From PALSA-693 sp963834725 (GTDB lineage: Bacteria; Actinomycetota; Acidimicrobiia; Acidimicrobiales; Palsa-688): a stretch of DNA of 64,000 bases. The notes beneath the pieces were generated by a model. The model did not search any database, was not told the DNA's origin, and saw only the letters and a list, made by a program, of their open reading frames with translations. The position numbers and the translations under genes were made by a program. Positions 26,387-34,114 of this stretch are shown here, piece after piece (within the stretch, counting starts at the first letter, position 1; each line of letters begins with the position of its first letter). The stretch spans positions 186,001 through 250,000 of the forward strand of contig CAWICN010000001.1 in NCBI GenBank assembly GCA_963834725.1, in the 5' to 3' direction.

Positions 26387-27481
26387 TCAGGGCGAGCCTG
26401 CGGGGTGCGACTCGGCCGGGTCGTCACCGGTAGCCCCCGCCGGGGCGGGTTCGAGTGGATCAACGTCGGCTTGGGGACTGAAGGCCACCTCGAGCTCGGA
26501 CTCCGGGCGCCGGATCGCCATCTGGGCGAGGCGTTCGAACACGTCCCGGTCCGCGACCGTCAGAGGCGGTTGCACCATCGACCTCGGCCAGAGGCGGTAA
26601 CGCTGTACCACATTGATCTCGGCCGCCAGGAGGAACAGCTGCGCACCCAGGTAGATCCACGACAGCAGCACGATGACGACAGCGAAAAATCCGTAGGTGT
26701 CGCTGTTGTGGGTCAATTCCCGGCCCACGTACCAGCCTCCAATGGACTGCAGCGTTTGCCAGAAGAGAGTCGCCAGGGCCGCGCCGAGAGCCACATCTCG
26801 CCAGCGGAGGCGGGTCGCGGTCATGATCATGAAGGCGACCAGGATGAGGCCGAAGTTCACGATGATCCCTCCGACGATCAACGTGACCCTGGCCGGCAAC
26901 CCGTGGGCGGTAAGGGTCGCGAAACCTGTTACCACGGTTGACCCGATGGTCGACAGCGCCAACAGGACCAGCACACCGAAGGCCCGGAGGTTGCGGAGCA
27001 GGAGGCTCGGCCGCCGGACGTAGGGGACATTCCACACCGCGTTCATGGCACCCTGGGTTGCCTGGCCGAGCCCGAAAGCGCCATAGAGCAGCAGGAGCGA
27101 CGCGATCAGCAGGGCCGCCCCGCTTCCTTCCAGGGTGTGGGTCTGCGATTTCAGCTGCGTACCGATGATCGGGAAGCTGCCAAGGGCGCTGTCGATGAGG
27201 TCTTCCCGGAGGCGCTCGTTGCCGTGCAGCAGGTAGCCGAGGATCGTGGTGAAGAGCAGCAGCAATGGGAAGATGGCGAACAGGCCGTAATAGGCGATGA
27301 GCGCGGCTTTGCTGCCCGCCTCATCGTTGCCGAACTTCTGCATCACTGCGAACGGGAAGCCGAGGACGGTGTGTGACTGCTGGAACCTGTCCACCCGGCG
27401 GACGACGGTCTCGATCGGGTTGGGCCGGGCCATCGTCTGCTGGTCCGAATCCGGTGTCCCGTCATGAGGCCGGGCGTTCAT
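26387..27481 (-). CDS. YihY/BrkB family inner membrane protein
   Basis: 364 residues with six predicted membrane helices and the family opening FGNDEAGSKAALIAYYGLFAIFPLLLL, then GAFGLGQATQGAMNAVWNVP and YGFFAVVIVLLSWIYLGAQLFLLAAEIN. Often mis-named ribonuclease BN; no nuclease motif is seen. C-terminal 50 residues are acidic, Pro-rich and disordered. ATG at 27481 begins a cytoplasmic tail of about 35 residues. Function is unknown; family members have been linked to virulence and membrane transport without proof. Confidence 0.9.
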   Translation of the reverse strand: MNARPHDGTPDSDQQTMARPNPIETVVRRVDRFQQSHTVLGFPFAVMQKFGNDEAGSKAALIAYYGLFAIFPLLLLFTTILGYLLHGNERLREDLIDSALGSFPIIGTQLKSQTHTLEGSGAALLIASLLLLYGAFGLGQATQGAMNAVWNVPYVRRPSLLLRNLRAFGVLVLLALSTIGSTVVTGFATLTAHGLPARVTLIVGGIIVNFGLILVAFMIMTATRLRWRDVALGAALATLFWQTLQSIGGWYVGRELTHNSDTYGFFAVVIVLLSWIYLGAQLFLLAAEINVVQRYRLWPRSMVQPPLTVADRDVFERLAQMAIRRPESELEVAFSPQADVDPLEPAPAGATGDDPAESHPAGSP

Positions 27482-27934
27482 CGGGCCCCTTTCTCGACCT
27501 GGGGCGCGTTACCCCAGCAGGCGTCCCACCGACGTTCGAGGCGACCATGCGGCGTGGGGCTGGTCGTTGGCGTCGCCCCTTTCTGCTCTGGGTTGTAGGA
27601 GCGGGCAGATCGCCGCCGTCCCTGAAGGGTATACCCCCGCCCGCTGCGGCCACGCTCGCGGGGCGGCCCGGTCCGTGGGTCAGCGGGTTCCGGCCCGAAC
27701 GGGGTGAACCCCCGGTGCGTGGCGGCGGACGGTCGGCTTACGGTCGCGAACGGCCGGGGCCGCATTTCCCGGGGCTCGAAAGGGTTTCGCCCAGAACCAC
27801 GCTCCGCGGCGGAAACCACGATCAGTGCTCAGAACGTATGGTGGCGGACCCGCATCGGAGGTTCGGGCTTGTGCAGCGGTCGCCAGGTTGCGAGAGTACG
27901 TAGTGCCATCAGGACACCCGGAAGGAGCACAGCG
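27482..27934. other. 450-bp divergent intergenic region without a supported gene
   Basis: Lies between the YihY gene (minus) and a small conserved gene (plus). GC-rich, with several short palindromic stretches. Frames crossing it on both strands are Arg/Pro/Gly-rich without family resemblance. It should contain the promoters of both flanking genes. No clear consensus elements are visible. Confidence 0.5.
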
Positions 27935-28342
27935 ATGAGCAGGGCGAGAGAAGAGCGGGCTGCTCTCAGGACGGAGACCACCCGACTCCTTAACGATTTG
28001 GGCGGCTCAGCGGAGGCAGTCGCGACCGAGCTCCACTCGGCGGGCGTCAAAGGCGTTCCCGGTAGTGGCACGGGTTGCGCGATCGCCCGCTACGTCAACG
28101 CAGTCATGGGCTCGGATCCTCGCCTGGGCCCCATCACGGTCAGCAACGAAGCGGTCACCATCCTCGGACGTCACTGGTGGACGCCTCCCGTGATCGTCCC
28201 GGTGCCGCTCCCCGTGCGCAGCTTCATTGTCCGGTTCGATCGGGAGGACTTTGTCAATCTGACAGCCGCGCCGCGCAGCGCTCGCCGACCTCTGGGTCCG
28301 GGCCCAGCGGATTGTGCGGCCAGCCGAGACGTCCACACTTGA
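27935..28342 (+). CDS. Conserved hypothetical actinobacterial protein
   Basis: 135 residues. The ATG at 27935 follows a GAAGGAG site eight bases upstream, which rules out the longer upstream frame. The pattern is ETTRLLNDLGGSAEAVATEL, then GTGCAIARYVNAVMGSDPRLG, a VPVPLPVRSFIVRFD segment and a C-terminal disordered tail. It resembles a family of small actinobacterial proteins whose function I do not know. A perfect seven-base hairpin follows 63 bases after the stop. Confidence 0.65.
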   Translation: MSRAREERAALRTETTRLLNDLGGSAEAVATELHSAGVKGVPGSGTGCAIARYVNAVMGSDPRLGPITVSNEAVTILGRHWWTPPVIVPVPLPVRSFIVRFDREDFVNLTAAPRSARRPLGPGPADCAASRDVHT

Positions 28343-28405
28343 CGGCGTTGTCGGGTGGGTCGTCCACGACGTTCGCCCGGCAGAGGGCAATCGGTAGCCC
28401 GTCGA

Positions 28406-28422
28406 CCCGAGCGGAGCTCGGG
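28406..28422 (+). terminator. Candidate hairpin terminator without U-tract
   Basis: CCCGAGC-GGA-GCTCGGG is a perfect seven-base stem with a three-base loop downstream of the small conserved gene. No T run follows, as is common in high-GC actinobacteria, so termination is only inferred. Confidence 0.4.
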
Positions 28423-28611
28423 CGGGCGGCCCGTATTACCACGCCGAGGGGGGTCATGGGGTACTGGGTCGGCCCGTGTCCGCGAGGGGCGGGTCACGGC
28501 CCAGACCGGCGTCTAGCCAGGACACAGCTCGGCGTCTAAGTGCTTGAGATTCGAAGTGCCAAGCCAGGCGAATCCTCGATACCACCCGATCGGCTTTCGT
28601 AGTATCGGGAA

Positions 28612-28755
28612 ATGGACGAAGCTCAGGGTACGACGCCCAGCCCGGACGACACCGCCGCCTTCCAGCGGTTCTACTCCGGGGGGCCCTCCGACCATTCACA
28701 GTCCCGGAGCTTTCTGTACCGCATCCTGATCGGGTGGTGGCGAGACCGGGCCTAG
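28612..28755 (+). CDS. Small hypothetical ORF, 47 residues
   Basis: ATG GAC GAA at 28612 runs to TAG at 28755. About 85 percent of third codon positions are G or C, higher than expected by chance even here, which argues for coding. The protein begins acidic (DEAQGTTPSPDDTAAF) and ends FLYRILIGWWRDRA, an amphipathic aromatic/basic helix. No family is recognised and no strong ribosome site is seen. It converges on the MFS gene with a 43-base gap. Confidence 0.4.
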   Translation: MDEAQGTTPSPDDTAAFQRFYSGGPSDHSQSRSFLYRILIGWWRDRA

Positions 28756-28798
28756 CCAATCGCACCGCGGTTCCGTTTGAGGCCGAGGCTGATGCCGT

Positions 28799-30274
28799 TT
28801 ACGCCCCGGCCGCCGGCACCGGGTGCGGTGCATCGGGCGGCACGGCGGGGGCCGTCTGGCGGCGCCGGCGGGGAACGATGGTGGGGGCCGCCTCGGCGTC
28901 GCTGACAGTGAGGGCGCACACCGCTGCGACCAGCGCCGTGGCCGCCGCCACCAAAAAGGCGGCGTGATAGGCGGCCAGGTTAGGAACCGGTCGGCCCTCA
29001 ACCAGGTGCGCTGGTCCAACCGTCGCCACGACGGTCGTGAGGAGAGCCACGCCGACCGCCCCGCCGAGCTGACGCAGGGCGTTGAACAGCGTCGAGGCCC
29101 GCCCGGTGGCAGCCGGCGAAATTGTGGCGAAACCGGCCGCCTGTGCCGGCACGAAGACGTGGGCCATGGCGAAGCCGATCACGAACATGTCGACCCGGAC
29201 CCACCACAGGTTGGTGGCGGTGTCGACCAGAGCCAGGAGACTCATGGTCGCGGCCAGCAGCAGCAACCCGCCGACCATGATCCGGCGGGGTCCCAACGAC
29301 GGATACAGCAGCCGGGTCACCACCTGGGATCCTGCCATCACTCCGATGGCCTCCGGGAACGTGTTGAGCCCGGACTGAAGAGCCGAAAGCCCGAGCCCAT
29401 CCTGGAAGAACAGGGCCACCAGGAACAGCGTCCCGATAAACGCCCCTGATCCGATCGATAATACGGCGCTGGCGCTGCGGAACAGCCGATCGGAGTACAG
29501 CCGGATGTCGACCAGGGGATGCCGGAGTCGCAGCTCAACCCAGATCAGCAGGGCCAGCAGCACGGTCCCCGCGCACAGCGTGGCCACCGTGAGCGGGTTC
29601 GCCCAACCCCGGAACGGCCCTTCTGAAAACCCATACATCAGCAGCGCCAGGCCCGTTCCGGCCAGCAGGAACCCGACCAGGTCGAACCGACCGGGATTCT
29701 CCTGCCGATCCGTCGCAAGGAACAGGAAGCCGAACGTCAGCGTTATGACCCCGATCGGCACGTTGACGTAGAACACCCAGCGCCAGGACAAGTTGGTGAC
29801 GAACAGGCCCCCGATCACCGGGCCCAACGCCGGCGCGAGGGCCGTCGGCACCACCATGATGCTCGATGCCCGCACCCGCTCGGAGGGAGGAAAGGTGCGG
29901 TACAGCATCGCCATGCCCACCGGCACCATCAGCCCGCCGCCGGCGCCCTGAATGATCCGGAAGGCGACCAGTTGGCCGAGGCTCCCGGCTGCACCGCAGA
30001 GGGCGGACGCCCCGGTAAACAGCACGATCGCGATCAGCAGCATCCGGCGGCCGCCGAAGCGGTCCCCCAGCCACCCCGAAGCCGGTATGAAGACGGCAAG
30101 GCTCACCAGGTAGGCGATCGACACGGTGGCGACGGCGTCGGGCCGCACGTGGAACTCGCGCCCGATGGTGGGCAGGGCGACATTGACGATCGTCACGTCC
30201 ATGATATTCATGAACATGGCGGCCACGAAGACCGCGCCAACGGCCACCTTCTGGTTGATGCGTTGGTTCAGCAC
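28799..30274 (-). CDS. MFS drug efflux permease, DHA2 (EmrB/QacA) family, 14 helices
   Basis: 491 residues with 14 predicted membrane helices. DIMDVTIVNVALPTIG-like MDVTIVNVALPTIG in helix 1, motif A GWLGDRFGGRR and motif C region GPVIGGLFVTNLSWRW are typical of proton-driven DHA2 multidrug exporters. GTG at 30274 leaves a short cytoplasmic N terminus. Divergent from an EthD-type gene across 204 bases. No regulator is adjacent; the substrate is unknown. Confidence 0.93.
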   Translation of the reverse strand: MLNQRINQKVAVGAVFVAAMFMNIMDVTIVNVALPTIGREFHVRPDAVATVSIAYLVSLAVFIPASGWLGDRFGGRRMLLIAIVLFTGASALCGAAGSLGQLVAFRIIQGAGGGLMVPVGMAMLYRTFPPSERVRASSIMVVPTALAPALGPVIGGLFVTNLSWRWVFYVNVPIGVITLTFGFLFLATDRQENPGRFDLVGFLLAGTGLALLMYGFSEGPFRGWANPLTVATLCAGTVLLALLIWVELRLRHPLVDIRLYSDRLFRSASAVLSIGSGAFIGTLFLVALFFQDGLGLSALQSGLNTFPEAIGVMAGSQVVTRLLYPSLGPRRIMVGGLLLLAATMSLLALVDTATNLWWVRVDMFVIGFAMAHVFVPAQAAGFATISPAATGRASTLFNALRQLGGAVGVALLTTVVATVGPAHLVEGRPVPNLAAYHAAFLVAAATALVAAVCALTVSDAEAAPTIVPRRRRQTAPAVPPDAPHPVPAAGA

Positions 30275-30478
30275 CGATCAGCTCGCTCCGGTCTGCCAGA
30301 ACGGAAGACGACGACCGTCTCCCGCACTCGATGTTGAGCCTAGCGAACCTCCTGCTGCTTCCTGCCGGCGACCTCCGCCCCGATCGCCAGCCCAGCGCGG
30401 TCGGATCCCCTTCGCCGCATCATCGGCCGGCGGGGCCACCTTCGCCGCGAGTCCGGCCGGTCCTCTACGGTCTGGACC

Positions 30479-31177
30479 GTGGAGAAAGTGATGTTCCTCC
30501 TCCTCGACGGTGATCCGGGGATCGGACGGGCGCTTCGGAACCAGACGGTGCCGGCCCTCCGGGCCGCGGGTGGCCGGCGTATCCAGATCAACGTCGTCGA
30601 CGCGGGTATCGGTCCGCCCTTCGGCGTCGCTCCCGCTCCCGATGACATCCAGGTGACCGCGGCCGTCTCGGCGTGGGTCGACACGGCCGAATGCCCTGGT
30701 CTCGAGGCCGCCCTGCCGGAGGCAGGCGACGGCGGGGGCTGGCACGGCTATCTGGTCAAGGAGACTGAGCCGCGGCCGAACACCAAGGTCGCGCCGGGAG
30801 CGGACGGGCGGGTGCCGGGTTTCGCCCAGGTGGTACCGCTCACCGTCCCCGACGGGCTGACCCGGGACGCCTGGCGCGCTCGCTGGGCCAGCCACACCCC
30901 GATCGCGCTGGCCAATCAGTCGACATTCCGGTATGTGCAGAACGTGGTCGTCCGTCCGCTGACCGAGGGAGCCCCCGCGTACGCGGCCATCATGGAGGAA
31001 TGCTTCCCGATGGCGGCGGCGACCGACCTGCACGTCTTCTTCGACGCGGTGGGCGACGACGCCAAGCTGGCCCGGCACATGGCGGCCGTGTCGGATAGCT
31101 ACGACCGCTTCATGGACGAAGTGGCACCGGTGGCGTGGACGGCTGAATACCTCTACCCGGACGAGGAGGACGTATGA
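30479..31177 (+). CDS. EthD-domain (dimeric alpha/beta-barrel) protein
   Basis: 232 residues with two ferredoxin-like halves. The second half holds VPDGLTRDAWRARWASHTPIAL and RYVQNVVVRPL, the EthD signature of acidic/aromatic residues followed by a His. GTG at 30479. The last four bases overlap the start of a flavin reductase gene (ATGA), so they are co-translated. EthD proteins assist or catalyse ring chemistry in P450 or polyketide pathways. Here a role with a flavin-dependent oxygenase is inferred, though no oxygenase gene lies in the operon itself. Confidence 0.75.
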   Translation: MEKVMFLLLDGDPGIGRALRNQTVPALRAAGGRRIQINVVDAGIGPPFGVAPAPDDIQVTAAVSAWVDTAECPGLEAALPEAGDGGGWHGYLVKETEPRPNTKVAPGADGRVPGFAQVVPLTVPDGLTRDAWRARWASHTPIALANQSTFRYVQNVVVRPLTEGAPAYAAIMEECFPMAAATDLHVFFDAVGDDAKLARHMAAVSDSYDRFMDEVAPVAWTAEYLYPDEEDV

Positions 31178-31647
31178 GCGTCGATCGAGGCGAGTTCCGG
31201 GCTACCCTGGGGCATTTTGCCAGCGGAGTCGTCGTGGTCACCGGGATGCACCGGCACGGGCCGGTCGGGCTCACCTGCCAGTCGTTTTTCAGCTTGTCGC
31301 TTGATCCCCCGATGGTCGCCCTCGCTCCGGGCAGGTCGTCCACCAGCTGGCCCCGGGTGGCCGAAGGGAAGGCCTTCTGCGCCAACGTCCTGGCCGACGA
31401 CCAGGAGGCGCTGGCCAGGACCTTCGCCAATACCGGGGCCGACAAATTCGCCGGCGTCGGCTGGTCGCCGGCGCCGAGCGGTCCGCCGCGCCTGGACGGG
31501 GCGCTGGCCTGGGTCGACTGCGAGCTCGAAGCCGTTCACGAGGTCGGCGACCACTATCTGGTCGTGGCCCGGGTCGTCGGGCTGGAAACAGGGACGGGGC
31601 GGCCCCTGCTGTTCTACCGCGGCGGCTTCGGCGGCTTCGAGGCGTAA
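31174..31647 (+). CDS. Flavin reductase (FMN-binding split-barrel, HsaB-like)
   Basis: 157 residues: FRATLGHFASGVVVVTG, GLTCQSFFSLSLDPPMVALAP, FCANVLADDQEALARTFA and LLFYRGGFGGF are the standard signposts of short-chain flavin reductases. These supply FMNH2/FADH2 to two-component monooxygenases. The start ATG overlaps the EthD stop (ATGA). The 3' end overlaps the convergent RsbW-like gene by 34 bases. Confidence 0.92.
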   Translation: MSVDRGEFRATLGHFASGVVVVTGMHRHGPVGLTCQSFFSLSLDPPMVALAPGRSSTSWPRVAEGKAFCANVLADDQEALARTFANTGADKFAGVGWSPAPSGPPRLDGALAWVDCELEAVHEVGDHYLVVARVVGLETGTGRPLLFYRGGFGGFEA

Positions 31648-32333
31648 CCCGTTTCGACCGGGCGGCTCTCATTTGGGTCGGTGCCCGATGCCCCGTCAAC
31701 GTGTCGGTCGGATGTGACGGCGGGGCGGGTCCCGGGAGCGCCGTCTCGATCTCTCTGGAGTTGCTCCTCCATCTCGAGTTGCCCCTCCATCTCGAGTTGC
31801 CCCTCCATCTCGAGTTGCCCCTCCATCTCGAGTTGCCCCTCCATCTCGAGTTGCAGGGACATCCGGACCGTGGTCCCGTGCGTCGGGTCCGACCGGAACT
31901 CGAGCTCGTCGGTGAGGTACCGCATCAGCGCCAACCCCCGGCCCGACGGCGCGGTGGGGGGCGGCATCCCCTCGGGGAGGGTCCTGAGGTCGAACCCCTG
32001 CCCCGAGTCCACCACCTCGATAGCGCAGCGCCCGTCAGCGACGGCGAGGCGGACGTGGTAGTCGCCAGCGGTGACCGCGTACTTCACCGCATTGGTGCAG
32101 GCCTCGCTGAGCACCAGACGGATGTCATCGACACAGCCAGCGGCGACTCCCAATCCGCGGAGGACGCTGCCCGCGAGATCACGGGCCAGGGTCACGGTGG
32201 CAGGGTCGCGGGATACTGTGAGGCTGAGCTGGACCTTCGAGCCGGTGCCTGGTTGCTGGTCGCGACTCGACACTGCCGCCAATTCTTTACCCTCCTGCCC
32301 GGCCAGGGCCAACCCACGCCGACGCTCGCTCAT
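31614..32333 (-). CDS. RsbW-like ATP-binding anti-sigma factor/serine kinase with a hexapeptide repeat
   Basis: 239 residues from ATG 32333 (a GTG at 32369 is an alternative). A GHKL ATPase domain spans about residues 35-150: LVLSEACTNAVKYA (N box), EVVDSGQGFD (G1) and GRGLALMRYL (G2). Directly after it come five copies of LEMEGQ (the last LEMEEQ) and a disordered tail. The ATPase is complete and resembles anti-sigma kinases of stress responses. No sigma or anti-anti-sigma gene is adjacent. The 3' end runs antisense into the flavin reductase gene. Confidence 0.85.
   Translation of the reverse strand: MSERRRGLALAGQEGKELAAVSSRDQQPGTGSKVQLSLTVSRDPATVTLARDLAGSVLRGLGVAAGCVDDIRLVLSEACTNAVKYAVTAGDYHVRLAVADGRCAIEVVDSGQGFDLRTLPEGMPPPTAPSGRGLALMRYLTDELEFRSDPTHGTTVRMSLQLEMEGQLEMEGQLEMEGQLEMEGQLEMEEQLQRDRDGAPGTRPAVTSDRHVDGASGTDPNESRPVETGYASKPPKPPR
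31761..31850 (-). repeat. Five perfect or near-perfect 18-bp units, in frame
   Basis: On the plus strand the unit reads TTGCCCCTCCATCTCGAG, five times in a row, with only the first differing by one base. It encodes the LEMEGQ repeats after the ATPase domain. Near identity implies recent slippage expansion; copy number changes keep the frame. Confidence 0.95.
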
Positions 32334-32401
32334 TTGCCCGCTTGCCTGGCGACACGTCTGGAAGTCCACTGCCGCGAGCCGCCGTGGGCTAGACAGAGGC
32401 C

Positions 32402-33274
32402 ATGCAGATAGGTGTGGTCTTTCCCCAAACCGAGCTCGGAGGTGATGCGGGTGCCGTGCGCACCTACGTTCAGGCCGTCACCGCGCTCGGATACGCACAC
32501 ATTCTCGCCTATGACCATGTCGTCGGAGCGGACCCGGCCGCTCACCCCGGTTGGCGCGGTCCCTACGACATCGAGACCACTTTCCACGAGCCGTTCGTGC
32601 TGTTCGGCTTCCTCGCCGCCCTCTCCCCGCTGGAGCTGGTGACTGGCATTGTGATCCTGCCGCAGCGCCAGACCGCCCTGGTCGCCAAGCAGGCCGCCGA
32701 GGTGGACCTGCTCACGGAGGGGCGCTTCCGGCTGGGGGTGGGCCTTGGTTGGAACGCAGTCGAGTACGAGACGCTCGGCCGCAGCTTCTCCGATCGGGGC
32801 CGACGTTCCGAGGAGCAGGTGGCGCTTCTCCGCCGCTTGTGGACGGAGAAGTCAGTGACCTACGAGGGCCCAACGGAGCGAGTGCCGGGCGCCGGCCTGG
32901 CTCCCCTGCCGGTACAACGGCCCATCCCGATCTGGTTCGGCGGGACATCCGAGCGGGCGCTTCGGCGGGCCGGGCGGCTGGCCGACGGCTGGTTTCCCCA
33001 GGTGGTGCCCGGGCCGAGGCTCGACGAGTCCCGCGCCATCGTCGACGAAGGGGCCCGCAGCGCCGGCCGCGACCCGAAAGACATCGGGATGGAAGGGCGG
33101 GTCACCTGGACCGATGCTGGCGCCGAGACGCTGGTTGATCACGTGGGCCGCTGGCGCCAGGCGGGGGCCAGCCACCTGTCGGTCAACACCATGGGCGCCG
33201 GGCTGGCGACGGTGGACGAGCATGTGACGGCGCTGGCCTCGGCAGCTCAGGCCCTGGACCTTTCGGCCACCTGA
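32402..33274 (+). CDS. LLM class F420-dependent oxidoreductase
   Basis: 290 residues. MQIGVVFPQTELGGD, LGYAHILAYDHVVG, TGIVILPQRQTALVAKQAAEVDLLTEGRFRLGVG and IPIWFGGTSERALRRA are diagnostic of the TIGR03619-type F420-linked luciferase-like family. ATG at 32402 lies 69 bases from the divergent RsbW-like gene. A redox step on an unknown substrate is likely. The neighbour at 33297 is another F420-family enzyme, on the other strand. Confidence 0.92.
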   Translation: MQIGVVFPQTELGGDAGAVRTYVQAVTALGYAHILAYDHVVGADPAAHPGWRGPYDIETTFHEPFVLFGFLAALSPLELVTGIVILPQRQTALVAKQAAEVDLLTEGRFRLGVGLGWNAVEYETLGRSFSDRGRRSEEQVALLRRLWTEKSVTYEGPTERVPGAGLAPLPVQRPIPIWFGGTSERALRRAGRLADGWFPQVVPGPRLDESRAIVDEGARSAGRDPKDIGMEGRVTWTDAGAETLVDHVGRWRQAGASHLSVNTMGAGLATVDEHVTALASAAQALDLSAT

Positions 33275-33296
33275 GCAGCTCGGGTCGTTGGCTGGG

Positions 33297-33734
33297 CTAC
33301 CGGGCGGCCCAGCCGGTGATGACGGTCGGGTGCAGGAGCACGACGCCCGCCACCGCGGCAGTCTGGCGGTAGGACGGAAAGCGGACCGCCAGCGCGTCGA
33401 TCCAATCCGTCGGGTCGAGCGCCATCTCGCCCGTCGCGTGCAGCCGTACCCACCACAGATCCGACCAGTCGTCGGCATAGTGGTCGATCAGCAAGACACA
33501 GCGCTGATCCTGGCGCAAGTTCTCCAGCCGGGCCAGCCGGAGGTGGCGCTTGGGTTTGACTCTGTCGATCGGCACGACGATCAGGCCTCGGTCTACGGCG
33601 AATACGACGGGGACTGCGTCTACACCCCGCTCGGGGTGGATGGTGGCCAGCACACCGTGAGTGGACCCCTGTAGCCGAGCCCAGCACTCCTCTGTGTCAA
33701 GAGTCACACCGGCAGCATCGCGCCCATGGACCAT
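33297..33734 (-). CDS. PPOX class F420-dependent enzyme, Rv0121 type
   Basis: 145 residues with a split-barrel flavin/deazaflavin-binding fold. GVLATIHPERGVDAVPVVF, RVKPKRHLRLARLENL and VLLIDHYADDWSDLWWVRLHA are close to the TIGR03668 pattern. ATG at 33734 starts just before the conserved core; frames further upstream cross a tandem repeat and are rejected. Binds F420 or FMN; substrate unknown. Confidence 0.88.
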   Translation of the reverse strand: MVHGRDAAGVTLDTEECWARLQGSTHGVLATIHPERGVDAVPVVFAVDRGLIVVPIDRVKPKRHLRLARLENLRQDQRCVLLIDHYADDWSDLWWVRLHATGEMALDPTDWIDALAVRFPSYRQTAAVAGVVLLHPTVITGWAAR

Positions 33735-34114
33735 GAGCGCCTTTCGGGTTCGGAGGTTCGGGAAGTCGTGTGGTTCTCGTTCTTCTGCGTCCGGGTTGTC
33801 TCGTCCTCTGCGTCCGGGTTGTCTCGTCCTCTGCGTCCGTCCACTGTGAATGCTCCACCTTGAGCCGTTCGGTGCGTTAAAATGCGTCGACGGGTCATCT
33901 TGAGGCCGGGCGTGGTGGAGGCCGACCGAGACGACGAGGGGTATGACGGGCGCCAGTTCGACACGTTGGAATGGAAGGAAGCCCAAGCACGTTTAGTGAA
34001 GAGGGCCCGGAGATGGCTGGGACCTTTGGGTGGTGAGAGAGGGCCGTACGGACTCCGGGAAACCGGTACGCGGGGTCGCGGCGAGTTCTGATCTTTAGCC
34101 ACATACGAGAGTGA
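33735..34114. repeat. Intergenic region with a 23-bp tandem repeat
   Basis: 380 bases upstream of the SNF2 helicase gene. At 33784-33842 the 23-base unit TCTGCGTCCGGGTTGTCTCG followed by TCC is present two and a half times. A 69-codon plus-strand frame at 33882-34091 has only about two thirds G/C at third positions and no family resemblance, so I do not call it a gene. The rest is probably the helicase promoter. Confidence 0.65.

Noticed and set aside
27373..27903. A 176-codon plus-strand frame between YihY and the small conserved gene
   Set aside because: It is Arg/Gly/Pro-rich, overlaps the start of YihY, and has no family-like segment.
33882..34091. A 69-codon plus-strand frame upstream of the SNF2 gene
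   Set aside because: Third-position GC is below that of neighbouring genes, and neither a ribosome site nor a family was found.
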